Assembly (NCBI GenBank): GCA_019009955.1
Contig: CM032230.1
Coordinates: forward strand, 25,327,001-25,391,000
Reading direction: 5' to 3'
DNA: 64,000 nucleotides
From: Riptortus pedestris
Lineage: Eukaryota; Arthropoda; Insecta; Hemiptera; Alydidae
Position 1 is the first letter of the stretch. Each line of letters opens with the position of its first letter. Below are positions 1-12,243 of the stretch, piece after piece. A program made the translations under genes and the position numbers. The notes under the pieces were generated by a model. The model saw nothing but the letters and a program-made list of their open reading frames with translations, had not been told where the DNA came from and did not search any database.

Positions 1-727
1 CCAAACTCATTCATTAAACCATGAATGTCTGAGCAGTACACCAAATCACCCTCTTGTTCAAAATACTTCGAAAATTGTTGTTCTCTCTTCCTATACACAT
101 GAGCAAGTTCTTTTCTTTTAGCCTAGAGCCAAGCAGTTCAGCTTTTTCTTTTGTTAAGCCCAGATCCCTAACTAAGTCATTAAGCTCGACCTGAGTGAAC
201 AATTTAGGCTCTACATTTTCTGTAACACATTGGAATTCTTCATCGTGTTCATCTAACTCCGACTGTACATCAGAAAATACTTCTGTTTCAATAGAATTTA
301 AGTCCTCTGGTGGTTCCGGGATTGGCAAATCTACACCGTGCCCTACTGGTCGGATGGCGGACGGAAGGTTAGGGTAGCTTATTACCTTCTTGTTCTTAGA
401 GTTATGACCAGTAATATCTACACTGCAAAAGTAACAGTCATCGGAATGATTTTTTGGTTCCCTCCATATCATGGGAACAGCAAATTTAAAGTGTTTTTTC
501 TCTTTTTTTGACCATTTCCTGAGGTCTTCAACACATACATAACATACCTTATGCGGTGCCCAAGGTTTATCCTGGTCTCCAAGTTTGGTTCCAAAGTATG
601 CTAGATAAACCTTTTTCACAAAGTCTGTAATGTTTCTTTGGTGCTTTTTAATAACAAACTCACCACAAATATAACAAAAACTGTCAGCAGAGTTTTTACA
701 GCCGCGATGAGACATTGCACTGAGCAC
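1..727 (-). pseudogene. Cys-rich transposon-type protein, frameshifted, runs off left edge
   Basis: The longest open frame not made of simple repeat. It has three CxxC pairs (residues 18-21, 62-65, 98-101) in a conserved N-terminal half with YLAYFG, GDQDKPWAPHKVCYVC, FAVPMIWREPKNH and YPNLPSAIRP blocks, then an acidic linker (about 140-170) and a helical stretch at about 180-210. From memory this matches an uncharacterised multicopy protein family common in arthropod genomes; its function is not known to me. The start may be residue 1 (codon 725-727) or residue 5 (713-715, MSHRG), which I prefer because the family begins close to there. At about position 90-105 the conserved reading continues in another frame (YRKREQQFSKYFEQEG), so a small deletion has shifted the frame and the last ~30 residues of the open frame are spurious. 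The rest lies beyond the window edge. Confidence 0.7.
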
Positions 728-1359
728 ATGTACAGGAAACGTAAAAGTGAGGTTATGTTGAAAATAAACAAAACATCAGCTGTTTAGCATGTGTTTCAGC
801 AGTGCTGCCAACATCATCTTTGTTCATTAGACCTATTTTTTCATGTTATCTTAACTATGAAAAAGCTGTTAAATTCTAAAAATGTTTCTTTATTTCATGA
901 ATTTAACTATAAAATGTGAATAAATGGTGGGTGATACAACTTTTTAAGCATCATATTTGGATTCAGCAACCTAAACAACATAAGAATAAGGTATTTTCAT
1001 TAAAAAAGTTTTTTCATCGTTGGCCTGTGTTATTATTCTGTAATTCACAAAGAATTTTCCTATAATGAAGAAAATGCCTTCATTGTGCGGAAATGAATAT
1101 GTTACTACCCTTGGGTAGAATTGAATCTATTACCAAGGTTTGAATGATATCACATAATTTTTGGGAGACCTATATATTTTGTCTTTGGCTGTTCGATTTA
1201 CCGAATTTTTACGCAATCAATAATGGATTAACTTGTCTATCAAAAAAATTATACTGTAAGAGACATTGTTTTTATTTTTTTTTACGTCACTTAATAAATT
1301 TATAAATTCTGTGTTATGAACCAAAATAAGAAATGTGCTAATATACTGTGGTTTTTGTA
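728..1359. other. No recognised feature
   Basis: AT-rich sequence with short homopolymer runs. I see no coding trace or repeat that I can assign. Confidence 0.5.
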
Positions 1360-1524
1360 AGTTTAAATCCCCCCTCTAAACCCCCCTTCCACTGGTCCGA
1401 TTTCAGCCATTAACGAACTTGATCTGTCTTTTTGGATAACACGTTTAAATATCGAGTTCGGTAACGATCAAACGAAAATTGCGACCGCTTGAGCGTTAAC
1501 AGATGAGTGTGTGTGTGTGTGTGT
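1360..1524 (+). mobile_element. HLE-A fragment, internal part
   Basis: Matches the middle of HLE-A: a C-rich stretch ending CCCACTGGTCCGATTTCAGCC in other copies, then the GATCAAAC.AAAATTGCGACCGC block. Here the microsatellite is (GT)n (1505-1524) rather than (TA)n. Both termini are missing. Confidence 0.75.
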
Positions 1525-2641
1525 ATTAATACAAATTTATATTATCTATTATTAGTACCCCTGAAAATGAATTCTCGGCGGCACATAAATTTCCCCTATC
1601 ACTCTTGCTGTACTTTTCCACTCGTTTGTTATGAACACGATAGAATACTACATCCAATAAAAAATAACTATGTGGTATCGTTTCTGATAGAAATTGATAT
1701 ACATATACTTGAATGTCTTTTGAAAATATTTGACTAACGTTTTCATTGGAGATTCATTTTAAACATGATTCTTGCCTAACATGCAAAGGATTTGCTTTAA
1801 ACAGTTTAGATCTGCCTAAATTAGAAGTTTGAGTGTGTATGTGTATGTGCGTGAGTTTGAGAGGAGGATAGATAGATAAATAATATAATAAATGTATACA
1901 CATTATCTGTAATAATAAAAGTAAACGAAGTGTTGTATAGATATTTTCATATTACGATCATTCATAAATGGAGCTCATCCAAAACTACAATTGAGTACAA
2001 ATCAACCTCATTATTACTTTATTTTTTGTTTATTTATTTCAATATCGATAAAATATTATTCCATTCTTTTGAACATACATTTCGGTCATTTAACACATTA
2101 GTAACAAATGATACTTTGAGGCATATCGTCTCCTCATCAAAGTAAACAAATAAATTCTTACTTTAAATTACCTTTTGCGATCATGAACAGTATAGGTCGA
2201 AATAAAGTCCACATATTTTACTAGCGTGCCTTGTTCACAGACCAAAATGCCCATTCATTACATAAATATTTAATGTAAAAGGTGGTTGTCGACGAATAGT
2301 AATTACGTGGCGAGTAGTGGGCTGGCGTAGGTCCAGCTGATCGGGGAAAGTATTTCAGAGAGCCGTGTGATTTGTGAAATCGATTTTAGAGAATAAATTA
2401 TTGGCGAATGAATACTCAGTCTCGAACGTCGGCTCTCGAGCAAGCCCGGCTTAAGTTGCTCTCATTACCATAAGCAATTGTTTAGTAATTTTAAGTGATC
2501 TAATTAACATTTCACTGACGAAACGCTAACTGCTTTTGTTTCGTCCTGAGGTACATTATTAGAATGGTTCAGCTGCTGTCTTGACCTTTAATTTATGCAC
2601 CAGAACAGCTGCTTTGCTGTCTCGACCACTTGTTGAATGTT
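1525..2641. other. No recognised feature
   Basis: AT-rich with short TGTG and ATAG runs. Short open frames here have no recognisable domain. Confidence 0.45.
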
Positions 2642-3680
2642 TTAGCAGATTTCCTTTAAGGGAAATCTGCTATTGAAAATGAAAATAAATCTTCAAATAT
2701 CCATCGATCCTTCGAAGGAGATGAAAAAAATTAAATCCGTTCAAAATTATATTCATACATCTCTGGTATCCGTCGCAATTTATATTTAATCACTACCAAA
2801 CTCGATATATAAGCGTTCCATACAAAACTAAAGATCAAGCTTGTTAATGGAATGAAATCGGACTAGGGGCGGTTTAGAGGGAGGAATTTTGTAAATGTGA
2901 ACCGATCTCAATGCAATTTTTATTGTGCTACAAATGTTTATTTTCTCTATCGCCGGTAGAGTGTGTGTTTGTATGTGTGATAAAGCGGGAGCATATGCTC
3001 CTGAGTGTTTGAGATATTAGAAAATTTAATAAGTCAATTTTATTTAAGTGCATACTCATTTTTATTTATTTCATTTTAGTTTTAATTTTAATCATTGAAA
3101 GTATATAATCATTTTCATTATTTTATTAGTCTATATAGTTTCTTTATAAGATTTTTCTTTTGTTTTTGAATTTGATATTTCGTTTTCATTTTTATTAATT
3201 TCTTTATTTGTTGATTCGTGTTTTTTTTGTCTCTTTTGGTTGCGTTTTGTTATTTGGTTGCGAATTGTTATTTGGCTGCGTTCTTATTTTGTTCTGTTCT
3301 AATTGTATTGTTTATTTTTTTCTGATACTGTTTTCATTTTTTATTTTGTTTATATGCATTGTTTTTAGATGAGCAATATCACCCAGTATCGAACGCTCCA
3401 CAATAAATAAATCTATCGTTGATATTAACCCAGATATTTGGATTTTTAAGTTTTTAGCCTTCAGCACTACTCTCCTGCTCCTGTCATATCAACAATAAGC
3501 TCTTATCTTAAGAACCACTGTATACTATCCTTAAATGCCAAATATAGTTTTCAATAGTCTATTATTAGGTCAGATTCATGGAAATCGATTGTATTATGAC
3601 GTCTTCAATTAAGATTTTACGCCCTTGCAGAGAAAATGTTTAAATGTTAAATTTAACCATTCCAGTCTACACTAGCGATC
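2642..3680 (-). mobile_element. HLE-A copy, 5' end lost, interrupted
   Basis: Starts with the 3' palindrome of HLE-A (AGCAGATTTCCTTTAAGG, minus orientation) and follows the family through the G-rich tract to about 2954. Family sequence resumes at about 3416 (GATATTAACCCAGATATTTG) and runs into the subfamily that has a GTCTTCAA.TAAGATTTT region instead of the usual 5' end. The 2955-3415 stretch is foreign. Confidence 0.65.
2955..3415 (+). mobile_element. Unclassified insertion inside HLE-A
   Basis: Interrupts the family sequence. CTATCG occurs at both junctions (about 2950 and 3412), and the insert ends in an AATAAATAAAT tail, as expected of a retroposed sequence. The interior is T-rich and contains the short palindrome GGAGCATATGCTCC. 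No coding capacity. Confidence 0.4.
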
Positions 3681-3804
3681 ATATTTGGTATTGACTGAAA
3701 AGGGACGTGGAATAGGTGGGGGGGGGCTTAGACTCGGGGGGGGGGAGGAAAATATGCTTAGTTTACTCAATTCCTGAGTGGTGGACTTCTTTTCTTCAAT
3801 GAGC

Positions 3805-3811
<7 letters not shown>

Positions 3812-3863
<52 letters not shown>
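3812..3863. repeat. (TA)n microsatellite
   Basis: About 26 TA units, preceded by two G homopolymer runs (3718-3727, 3737-3746). The flanks do not match HLE-A closely. Confidence 0.95.
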
Positions 3864-3866
<3 letters not shown>

Positions 3867-4517
3867 AGATATGCACATGTGTTTCAGTATGATTGTTAGA
3901 TGACTTTATTTTCTTTCATTGGCTATAGCTCTAGAGAGCCGAAACTAAAGTCTTTCAGATGATTTATTTTGTTTTAATTTTTTTTTAGTCTTCGCAGTCG
4001 AAAACGTTTTTATACACAAGCTCATCGAAACACTAATGAATATTTATATATTCCTCTTGAGCTATTGGCGACCTGATCACTGCTAAAAATACAGTCCTGC
4101 TTATATGCCAGCAATGGTCTATTAGTGGTCATTGCTTTAATCGCATTTGCATACTAAGACCAAAACTAGAAGTTGGCTTTCCCGAACAGGATGAAGGACA
4201 TATATTGTTTTTATGTTACAAGGCCTCATCTGCGGAGTAAGGCGGTGCTGCTTTGCAATTCATAACTGTGGGGAGAGACTAACGATTCCCCTGGGCAAGG
4301 GGTAGCTTGCAATCCCAGACTGCAGAAAATTGCATTTATCTGCATCAGCACCCATACAACCTTGCAAGGTTAGAAAATAATACGGTAGCAGCTCTGCTAT
4401 CTTCAAACCTTCCGATAGGCACAAGAAATTATATGCAGATTTCTTACAAATCTTGCTATGAGTATACGCCGCCGGACAAAATTAAAGGAACTTCTGCGCT
4501 TCTTCAAATTACTCTAT
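3864..4517. other. No recognised feature
   Basis: Mostly AT-rich. 4200-4400 is more balanced in composition and may be single-copy, but no domain or splice structure is evident. Confidence 0.4.
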
Positions 4518-4845
4518 ATTTTAGACGATTTCTCTTAATGAAAATCAGCTATTAAGATTGTATTCGTGAAATGTTCATCGATCCTATCTAGTAGTTGAGG
4601 AAAATATGGTCCTTTCAAAATTATATATATTTATATCTATTACCGCTGTTTTTGTTTCATCGTTACCAACTCGATACTTTATCGATTTATGTACAAAAAA
4701 ATGTCAAGTTCATTAATGGCCTAAATCGGACCAGTGGGAGGGGAGGTTTGGAGAGGGAATTTCGAAAATTTGTTATATCTCTTATTATAAATCGGATCGA
4801 AAAAGTGTATAGAATCAATCTTATTGCAAATTTTATTACCTAAAA
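4518..4845 (-). mobile_element. HLE-A fragment, 3' half
   Basis: A decayed terminal palindrome (ACGATTTCTCTTAATGAAAATC) is followed by family blocks through TCGGACCAGTGGGAGGGGAGG and TTGTATAGAATCAATC-like sequence. The 5' third is absent and the (TA)n tract is very short. A further weak match lies at about 4890-4980. Confidence 0.7.
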
Positions 4846-5309
4846 ATGTTTTTATTATGGTATTTGACCTATACCATAATTAATATTTAATAGATTTAGT
4901 GATCACTAATGATCATATTTGCCATTGGCAGAAATCGGACAGGAAATAGTGGTGGTATATAGGGGCCTCATAATATTTTTGTTACTTTTTTTTCGTTAAT
5001 GAAAAAAATAAATATTTATTTGGTACCAGTGTTGTATAAAAGCAGTACTTTATTAATTATTGTCCTCAATCTGTAAACATTATTTACTTCTTCTGATAAA
5101 ATGATAACTTTAAATGACCATTATGATTTAGTAAAATTTAAAAAATTGAAGTGATCCTTTAATTTTTCTGACTTAATCTCCTTTGAGTATAGTTCCATCT
5201 AATAAGACTGTTTGCCTAAAGGGATTAACATCTACTTCGGTGATTCCATCATATGCCATAAATATATCTTCAGTCCACACTGATACCGTATGTATTTCAC
5301 TGGTTGCTT

Positions 5310-5420
<111 letters not shown>

Positions 5421-5506
5421 ATAGGCATTTTGTGATATAGTATACGTTTTTATCTAGCGAATGTGTTTGCTCTTATTAAATTAGTTAGTTTAATACTATA
5501 GTGTTT

Positions 5507-5626
5507 TTAGCAGATTTTCCTTAAGGGAAATCTGCTATTGAGGTCGTACTCATGACGCGAATTTCGAAAATTTTCTTCAAATGTCCATCGATCCTACCCA
5601 GGAGATGACGAAAATGAGGTCCGTTC

Positions 5627-5703
<77 letters not shown>

Positions 5704-6360
5704 TGTCTGTTTACGCTCTAGATGTCGCAATTTTTGTTTGATCGTTACGAAACTCGATATTTAACCGATTGAAAGACAGATCAAGTTCGTTAATGGCTGA
5801 AATCGGACCAGAGGGAGGGGGGGGGTTTAGAGGGGGATTTTCGAAAATCCAAAATATCTCCGTTATTATGCATCAGATCGAAACATTGTATAGAACTAAT
5901 CTTATTGCAAATTAAATGTCCTATAAATATTGTTATATACATTTATTCTCTATCTTGAATATTAACCGAGATATTTGCATTTTTATGAAGTCTGTGATTG
6001 GGTATAGTTCGGATTACGTCGGCAATCTTCGTCATTTCCCGGCTCAGGCGGAAGCTTCTTCTAACCTGCCGTTTTTATCCTTACCTTACCTTCTTTACTT
6101 TGTGCGATTTATGCAAATACGTTCGGTTCATCCGTCCCCCCCCCCTTCTTGAGTTCTTGGACTACTAAAATTTGAGTTATTAAAATATAAATTATTCTTA
6201 CAATTCAGAAGCCGTTTCAGTTGGGAATTTATTTTAATTAACTGAAAGATTTCTCATTACCTAATCACGATGGCGTTGTGTTACCAGTGAGCAGATTTCT
6301 CTATTGTAAAACTTCACGGGGGAAATCTGCTTAGTTTACGCAGCCCTGCGTGACGGACTT
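5507..6360 (-). mobile_element. HLE-A, complete copy with (TA)n
   Basis: Both ends are present. The right-hand (3') end is TTAG plus the hairpin centred on CCTTAAGG at 5507-5535. The 5' end, with CGCAG.CCTGCG and GTGACGGAC, finishes at about 6360. The (TA)n tract is at about 5634-5702. Next to the 5' end, GCAGATTTCTC (about 6293) and GGGAAATCTGC (about 6320-6330) can form a second stem. Flanks are T-rich on both sides. No open reading frame, so non-autonomous. Confidence 0.85.
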
Positions 6361-6559
6361 TACTTTTAACGTTTTCCTTCTGACTTATGCATATACGAGA
6401 TGCCTTTATCATTTTGTTGACTATTGCTCCTATTAATTCTTGTTTTTATCCTAGATATGTATGTAATTTGTATTTCATATTATTAACTAATGTTAAATGA
6501 CTGCATTGTACACTTTATTGACCAGGCTACGAATGTTAGTTTTAGTGGTGTTTGTTTTA

Positions 6560-6605
6560 TCAAGAGGCACTGATGGAGGAGCTTGCTCTCTGAAAGTGAA
6601 CTTAT
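6560..6605 (+). other. Degenerate hammerhead-like motif
   Basis: CACTGATGGAGGAGC then GCTCTCTGAAAGTG resembles the motif at 31527-31552 (CTGATGATGGAGC, loop, GCTCTGAAAG). The core is damaged (CTGATGG for CTGATGA) and the stem-II pairing needs a bulge. Probably a decayed member of the same repeat. Confidence 0.3.
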
Positions 6606-6999
6606 AGAGATATTAACGTACTTGTGTGGTTTATTGATCCTGAAAAATTACAAATGTTATTAAAAGGCACGAGTGGGCAATTAATTTTATAGTCCATGTT
6701 CAAAACCACCATCAATTTCAAGAAGAAACATAGAAATGGCAGAGTTGATGAAGATATAGAAAATTTTGAGAAAGGCCCTTCATATAGTTTGGCACATAAA
6801 ATGACATCTTCTTCAAACACTCCCCCCGTTTTGTAATTAACGAATTTACCTGAACCACATTAAATGTTAAATAATTAAATTAAATTCAGCATATTTCTAA
6901 TTCTATATCTATTTATTTAAGATGCCCCTACAATGGCGATTCATCTTTTAACATGTTTGAGTTCTAATTCTATAGATAATAGTTATTTATTATACAAGT
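6606..6999. other. No recognised feature
   Basis: AT-rich. An open frame on the minus strand (6602-6820) has no recognisable similarity. Confidence 0.4.
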
Positions 7000-7097
7000 G
7001 ACGAAAGTAGATCATTTTACAACTCGAGTGAAACGTTTACCCACACGAGCGAAGCGAGTGTGGTAATTTCACAAGAGTTGTAAATTCTACTTTCGTC
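7000..7097. repeat. 98-bp foldback (imperfect palindrome)
   Basis: GACGAAAGTAGA at the left is inverted at the right (TCTACTTTCGTC). Inner arms carry TTTACAACTCGAGTGAAA and its near complement. The centre CCACACGAGCGAAGCGAGTGTGG (7041-7063) is a strong hairpin with a 3-base loop. Could be a very small foldback MITE or part of a larger element. Confidence 0.8.
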
Positions 7098-7717
7098 ATG
7101 AGTGTAATATTAAATTTTTTCTGTAATCGTGTAATACATGATCAGATCTAACCAGAATATGAACAAAATTAGGTTGTTGTGAAGATTATGGTATGTTGTT
7201 GGTTGGTTATAAGCATGGTTGTGAAAGGTTATAAGCATAGTTATAAAACAACTAGTGATGATTGTGAAGTAGTGCAGGTTATAAACAAGGAAGGTAATTA
7301 TTATTATATTTAAATTTTAAAATATATTGATTATTTCCACCAATAATTCATTCACATTTCAATTTATTTTGTTAAAATAAATTCTTACAATGTTAAGAAA
7401 CATTTAAAAGCATTTAATTTCCAACTTCAAATTATTTTTTAATTTATACTTATTACTAATTAAGAAGGCAATTCACTTTCTTCACTTGTGAAGAAACTGA
7501 TTACTTTCTTCACTCTATTGCAAAATGTTTCACTTTCTTCACTCATTTCAGTTTAGTAATGTTATTATTATTATTCAATGATTACAGAAAAAATATATTA
7601 TTTACGGGAGCTCAGGGAGGGAGAGAGATTATAGATCACTTATTTGTGTAGCAGCTTCTCCTTTCATCCAGAAAATTCTAAAATTGTATTAAATTACTCA
7701 TATAAGAGTGTGTGTGC

Positions 7718-7776
<59 letters not shown>

Positions 7777-8880
7777 AAGAGAGGGCGTAGTCCTGACGGA
7801 ATTGCACAGGAAGAATATTTGCACTGTAATACCTTCAAACTGTGAATGCAAATCAGTATCACCATTCTGAAAGTATGATTCTGATTTCAGGAGGATTCTT
7901 GGTTTTATTATCTTTAGACTGCTTAAGTTCAGAAATTAATTATTTGAGCTTGTATAGTAGACTTTAAGTGGTACTGTAGGATTTACTGTTGTGTGTTACG
8001 CGCCTTCGCATCCTGGGAACGATTACTGTCTCATAGAATTAGCATACAAGGATCGTTCTCACCCCAGTTAGCCAACCTGGTTAGAGCAACCCATGGAAAT
8101 GTTCTAATGACTCAAGCCTCCTTTTTAAAAATATCACAGAAACGCTCGGAGTTGGCAATTATAAACATTTAAGTCTTTAAGGATTACAGTGTTGTTTTCT
8201 CATTAGAATGTCATTATTCTTAATGAAATTTTCATATTTCAGTTATGTGTCCCCATACCAGTCTTAAACTATTCCCTCTTGTGCGGAGGGAATGTACAGG
8301 GATTTCAGCTTATATGACTTTAAGGTGAATAAAAAACTCGACTCATTTGCTTATATTTCAGTAGAGATTTAGTAGAATAAGGCTGAACACGTAGAAATAA
8401 AATAGGTCCGTTGATATTTTAGTACAAAGAACTAAAAGAAATGCGTGTTGAATATGAATCTATCAACAAAGTTTATACCGGTAAGCCAATAAAACGTTCA
8501 AATTACCAAAAATTCGCTCCACTGGAGCAAACATGCGATTACTTTTCAATAAAAGGTCGATTATTTTAAAATTTGTGTTACACTTGAAGACGAGCTATAT
8601 GTATTTACATTGTACCTCTTCTCCTGGTGCAGTATTTCATCTTCAGTATTACATGAAAACTTTAGTTTACATTGGGGCTCTGGTAGTTCAGGCTTAGGTC
8701 TTAATCTCATTTGGCAAACCTAGAATGATGGGTTTGATTTCTAAATAAATAAATATTGAATATTTGTATCTCATTTTCGAAAATAGGAATTTTCTTATGG
8801 GCATATTTTAATAGCAGAAGCAATAAGGTATACATTCAATTTTCAGCTAATATATGTATAGATGAGGCAAGGGTCCTTTG
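7098..8880. other. No recognised gene; contains (TG)n/(GA)n
   Basis: AT-rich with a compound (TG)n(GA)n repeat at 7708-7773. The 7460-7560 part has repeated ACTTTCTTCACT units. 7980-8300 is more balanced in composition, but I recognise nothing. Confidence 0.4.
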
Positions 8881-8888
8881 CCATTAGG

Positions 8889-9943
8889 CAGCGGTTGACA
8901 AACTTTTTAGCCAAAGGGCCAAATATGAACAACAACAATTCCAAAAAAAAATGTTGGGCCAAATCTGCTTGTTCACTAAACTTTTATTACACTGAATAAG
9001 TAGTATACTAAATACAACTAAATTTCATAACTAATAAATATTTATTAATGCGAACAATGTGCTTGCATCTCCTTGGAAAGTTTGAGAAGTCAGGTTTGTA
9101 TGTAGTTGTTTTTAATTTTAGGCATAATTCCAAGTTCTTTCAACTTAAACAAAAAAGCCCGTCACGCGGGGGCTGCGCAAAGCAGTTTTTTCCCTCAGGA
9201 AGTTTTACAATAGAGAAATCTGCCTACTAATAACAGTAGTAAAAACGAATGTCTAAACCAATTCACGAGGGATGAACAGTTACGGAAACGGCCGAAGTAG
9301 CTTTCGGCGGAAAGTCCCGAATATAACCAACTTCTGAAAACCACACACACACTATACAAGTGCAAATATCTCGGTAAATGTTGAAGATACAGAATAAATG
9401 TATAGAACAATATTTATAGTTGATTTAATTTGCAATATGATTGATTCTATATATTTTTTTGATTCCGACGCATAATAACGGAGATATTTCGATTTTTCAA
9501 ATAACAGACCCTTCTAACCCCCACCCCTCACCCACTGGTCCAATTTCAGCCATTAACTAACTTGATCTTTCTTTTTACATAAAACGATTACATTTCGAGT
9601 TTGGTAACGATCAAACAAAAATTGCGACCGCTAGAGCGTTAAAAGACTAGTATATATACAATTTTCGTCATCTCCTAGGTAGGATCGATGGACATTTGAA
9701 GACATTTTTCGAAAATCGCGTCATGAGTACGACCTCAATAGCTGATTTCCTTTAAGGGAAACCTGCTAAAATGTTACATATCCTCGATAATTAGAAGAAT
9801 TTTAATTTATCAAAATAAGATGTAATTTTTTCTGACCATGTTTTTTTTTTTTTTAATGAATATATTATTGCGCCTTTCGTGGATATTTGTGCCAGAGCCA
9901 CCTAAGAGCATGTGGTTGTGGAGCCGTACTTTGCCGACCACTG
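8889..9943 (+). mobile_element. Non-autonomous hAT element, split by HLE-A
   Basis: Left end CAGCGGTTGACAAAC and right end GCCGACCACTG are imperfect inverted termini of the hAT CAG..CTG type, and the subterminal GGGCCAAAT and GGAGCCGTACTTTG also fit. Flanks CCATTAGG (8881-8888) and CTATAAGG (9944-9951) form a probable 8-bp target duplication matching at 6 of 8 positions. Removing the HLE-A at 9157-9769 leaves about 440 bp with no coding capacity. Confidence 0.75.
9157..9769 (+). mobile_element. HLE-A complete copy nested in hAT
   Basis: 5' end is GCCCGTCACGCGGGGGCTGCG (first base varies from the family). The 3' hairpin ends ACCTGCTAA at 9769. It lies in an A-tract of the hAT element. The (TA)n tract is nearly absent here (about 9648-9656). 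Younger than the hAT insertion. Confidence 0.85.
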
Positions 9944-9951
9944 CTATAAGG

Positions 9952-10384
9952 GATGGGGGAAGCCTAGGAAATCCTCTTTTGTGGATATTACACACCTTAC
10001 GGATTTCGGTGGGTATACTAATATGAAAAGAGTTACTACCTACAAGGGCTTTAGATGATGATGATGATGTTCCTCTGCTTTACTATACGGAAGAGGATGG
10101 CGAGGTAGGTGTCCAGCTGGGTTAGGTAATATGGGCTGCCTATCAGCTGTTCGCCAACCAGTCCCGATGGGATAACTTGGTATTTAGTAAGGTTTCACCA
10201 TCAGGCCCCTTCCAGCAGCCTGATTCACTCCCACTGTGCTGTGCTCGGTTGCTCCTATTTAGCTCTTATAACAGATTGACTGTGGGGAACCCAGCTTCTT
10301 GTGGTTCTCCTCTGGGCGCTATTAACACGAAATTCCTTCTGATTCCCGTCTACCAAGGAAATGTCAATTACCAATATAAAAAAG
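9952..10384. other. No recognised feature
   Basis: Contains a short (GAT)n run (10053-10068) and a region of balanced composition (10080-10340) that could be unique DNA. No recognisable domain in any frame. Confidence 0.4.
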
Positions 10385-10933
10385 TCCGTCACGCAGGGGC
10401 TGCGTAAACTAAGCAGATTTCCCACGTGAAGTTTTACAATAGAGAAATCTGCCTAATAACAACTGTAGTAGTAAGAAACCTCTAAACCTAAAACATTATT
10501 TAGGGCGTAATAACCCAGTAGTTTCTAGCCCCAAAAAACAGTTAACCTAACCTCAAAACCTATTCACGAGGGACGAATAGTTATGGAAACGGCCACCAGA
10601 GCTCTCGGCGGAAAGTCTGAACATAGCCTACTGGTGACCACACGCAGAATACAAATGCAAATATCTCGGTTAATATTCAAGATAGAGAATAAATGTATAT
10701 AACAATATTTATAGTAAATGTAATTTGCAATAAGATTGATTCTGTACAATTTTTCGGTCCGACGTATAGTACGGAGATATTTCGAATTTTCGAAAATCCT
10801 CCCCTCTAAACCCCCCCTCCCACTGATCCGATTTCAGCCGTTAACGAACTTGATCTTTCTTTTTACATAAAACGACTAAATATCGAGTTTGGTAACGATC
10901 AAACAAAAATTGCGACCGCTAGAGCGGTAACAG

Positions 10934-11000
<67 letters not shown>

Positions 11001-11125
11001 GTTTTGAACGGACATCATTTTCGTCATCTCCTGGGTAGGATCGATGGACATTTGAAGAAAAATTTCGAAAATTCCGTCATGAGTACAACCTCAATAGCTG
11101 ATTTCCCTTAAGGGAAATCTGCTAA
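10385..11125 (+). mobile_element. HLE-A, complete copy with (TA)n
   Basis: Begins TCCGTCACGCAGGGGCTGCG and ends with the palindrome and CTAA at 11122-11125. The (TA)n tract is at about 10935-10994. A-rich flank on the left (AAAAAAG), TAG on the right. No coding capacity. Confidence 0.9.
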
Positions 11126-11224
11126 TAGTTTAAGCATGTATCTCACATAATAAAGGTCCGACGAAATTAATGTTTGACATTTAAGCTTGGAATAAAACGT
11201 TTCATGATATATTCGCTTATTGTT

Positions 11225-11642
11225 AAAGTGCGTTGACTAAAAGTGGGGACGGGAGGTTACTAATGGCTGAAAATTGAAATATGCAAATATATTTTTATAT
11301 CCGAGGTAGAGAAAAAGTGTATGAAAACAACATTTATTGAATATTACTTTTGTAACCAGGCTCGTTATATACAATTTTTCGATCCGGCTTGTGAGTACCC
11401 TTACTGTGGTAAGGGAGGTTAGATTAGAAATGTTGAGCTTCCATTAACAAACTCCTTCATTAGTTTTAAATGGAACGTTTAGATATTGAGTTTGATAGCG
11501 ATCAAACAAAAATTTCGCCAGCTACAGCGGTAATAGGCAAGTATATACGTATGTACGACCGACCTCATTTTCCTCATCAACTCGGTAGGATCAACAGAAT
11601 TTTGAAATTGTCCAAAAATAGCTTCAACAGGGAAATCTGCTG
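11225..11642 (+). mobile_element. Old HLE-A copy, 5' truncated
   Basis: Diverged family blocks: ATGCAAATAT, ACAATTTTTCGATCCGGC, GATCAAACAAAAATTTCG, then CCTCATTTTCCTCATC and a decayed end (GGGAAATCTGCTGATAA). (TA)n is replaced by a few TATACG units. Confidence 0.65.
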
Positions 11643-12170
11643 ATAACGAACAAGAGAAGGAGTAGGATTACAAGGAACTGTTATGGTTTTCCGTTACCTT
11701 CCGCACCACTTCACAGAAATTAGGAAAGGTGTCAAAGAGTTAGAGAGCCTTACCTATAATTGGCTTTTATTATAGGAAACGGCTTATAAAAAACTTAGGG
11801 TTAGATTGATTTAGTATTCAGATCGCATTCTTGATATTTTTTTCTAGTAATATTCTCCAATGAACAAAGATTAAACAACTAACTTGTCGATGCATCATAT
11901 CAAGTTGTCTGTGCTCATTTAGCCATATTGTGTTAAGGCGTTGGTCATATTAACCAATGTCTATCTAAAATGCGCATAGGAAATTATTTTCAGTGACCTC
12001 ATCAAATAAAATCTCTAACCCACAACTTTATAAAAACTTATAATAACCTATAGACTTAATTTACCTCTTCTCCTAAAGGTCTGTGGCAATAAGTAATACA
12101 AATTTTGTGCATTTAAGTATAAGGAAAATCATTAGTTTATAAATACATAATTAAAAAATGGAATAACCTG

Positions 12171-12174
<4 letters not shown>
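11643..12174. other. No recognised feature
   Basis: AT-rich. No coding trace or repeat assigned. Confidence 0.4.

Positions 12175-12242
<68 letters not shown>
12175..12242. repeat. (TA)n microsatellite
   Basis: About 33 units with one CA interruption at about 12229. Flanks do not match HLE-A. Confidence 0.95.
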
Positions 12243-12243
<1 letters not shown>

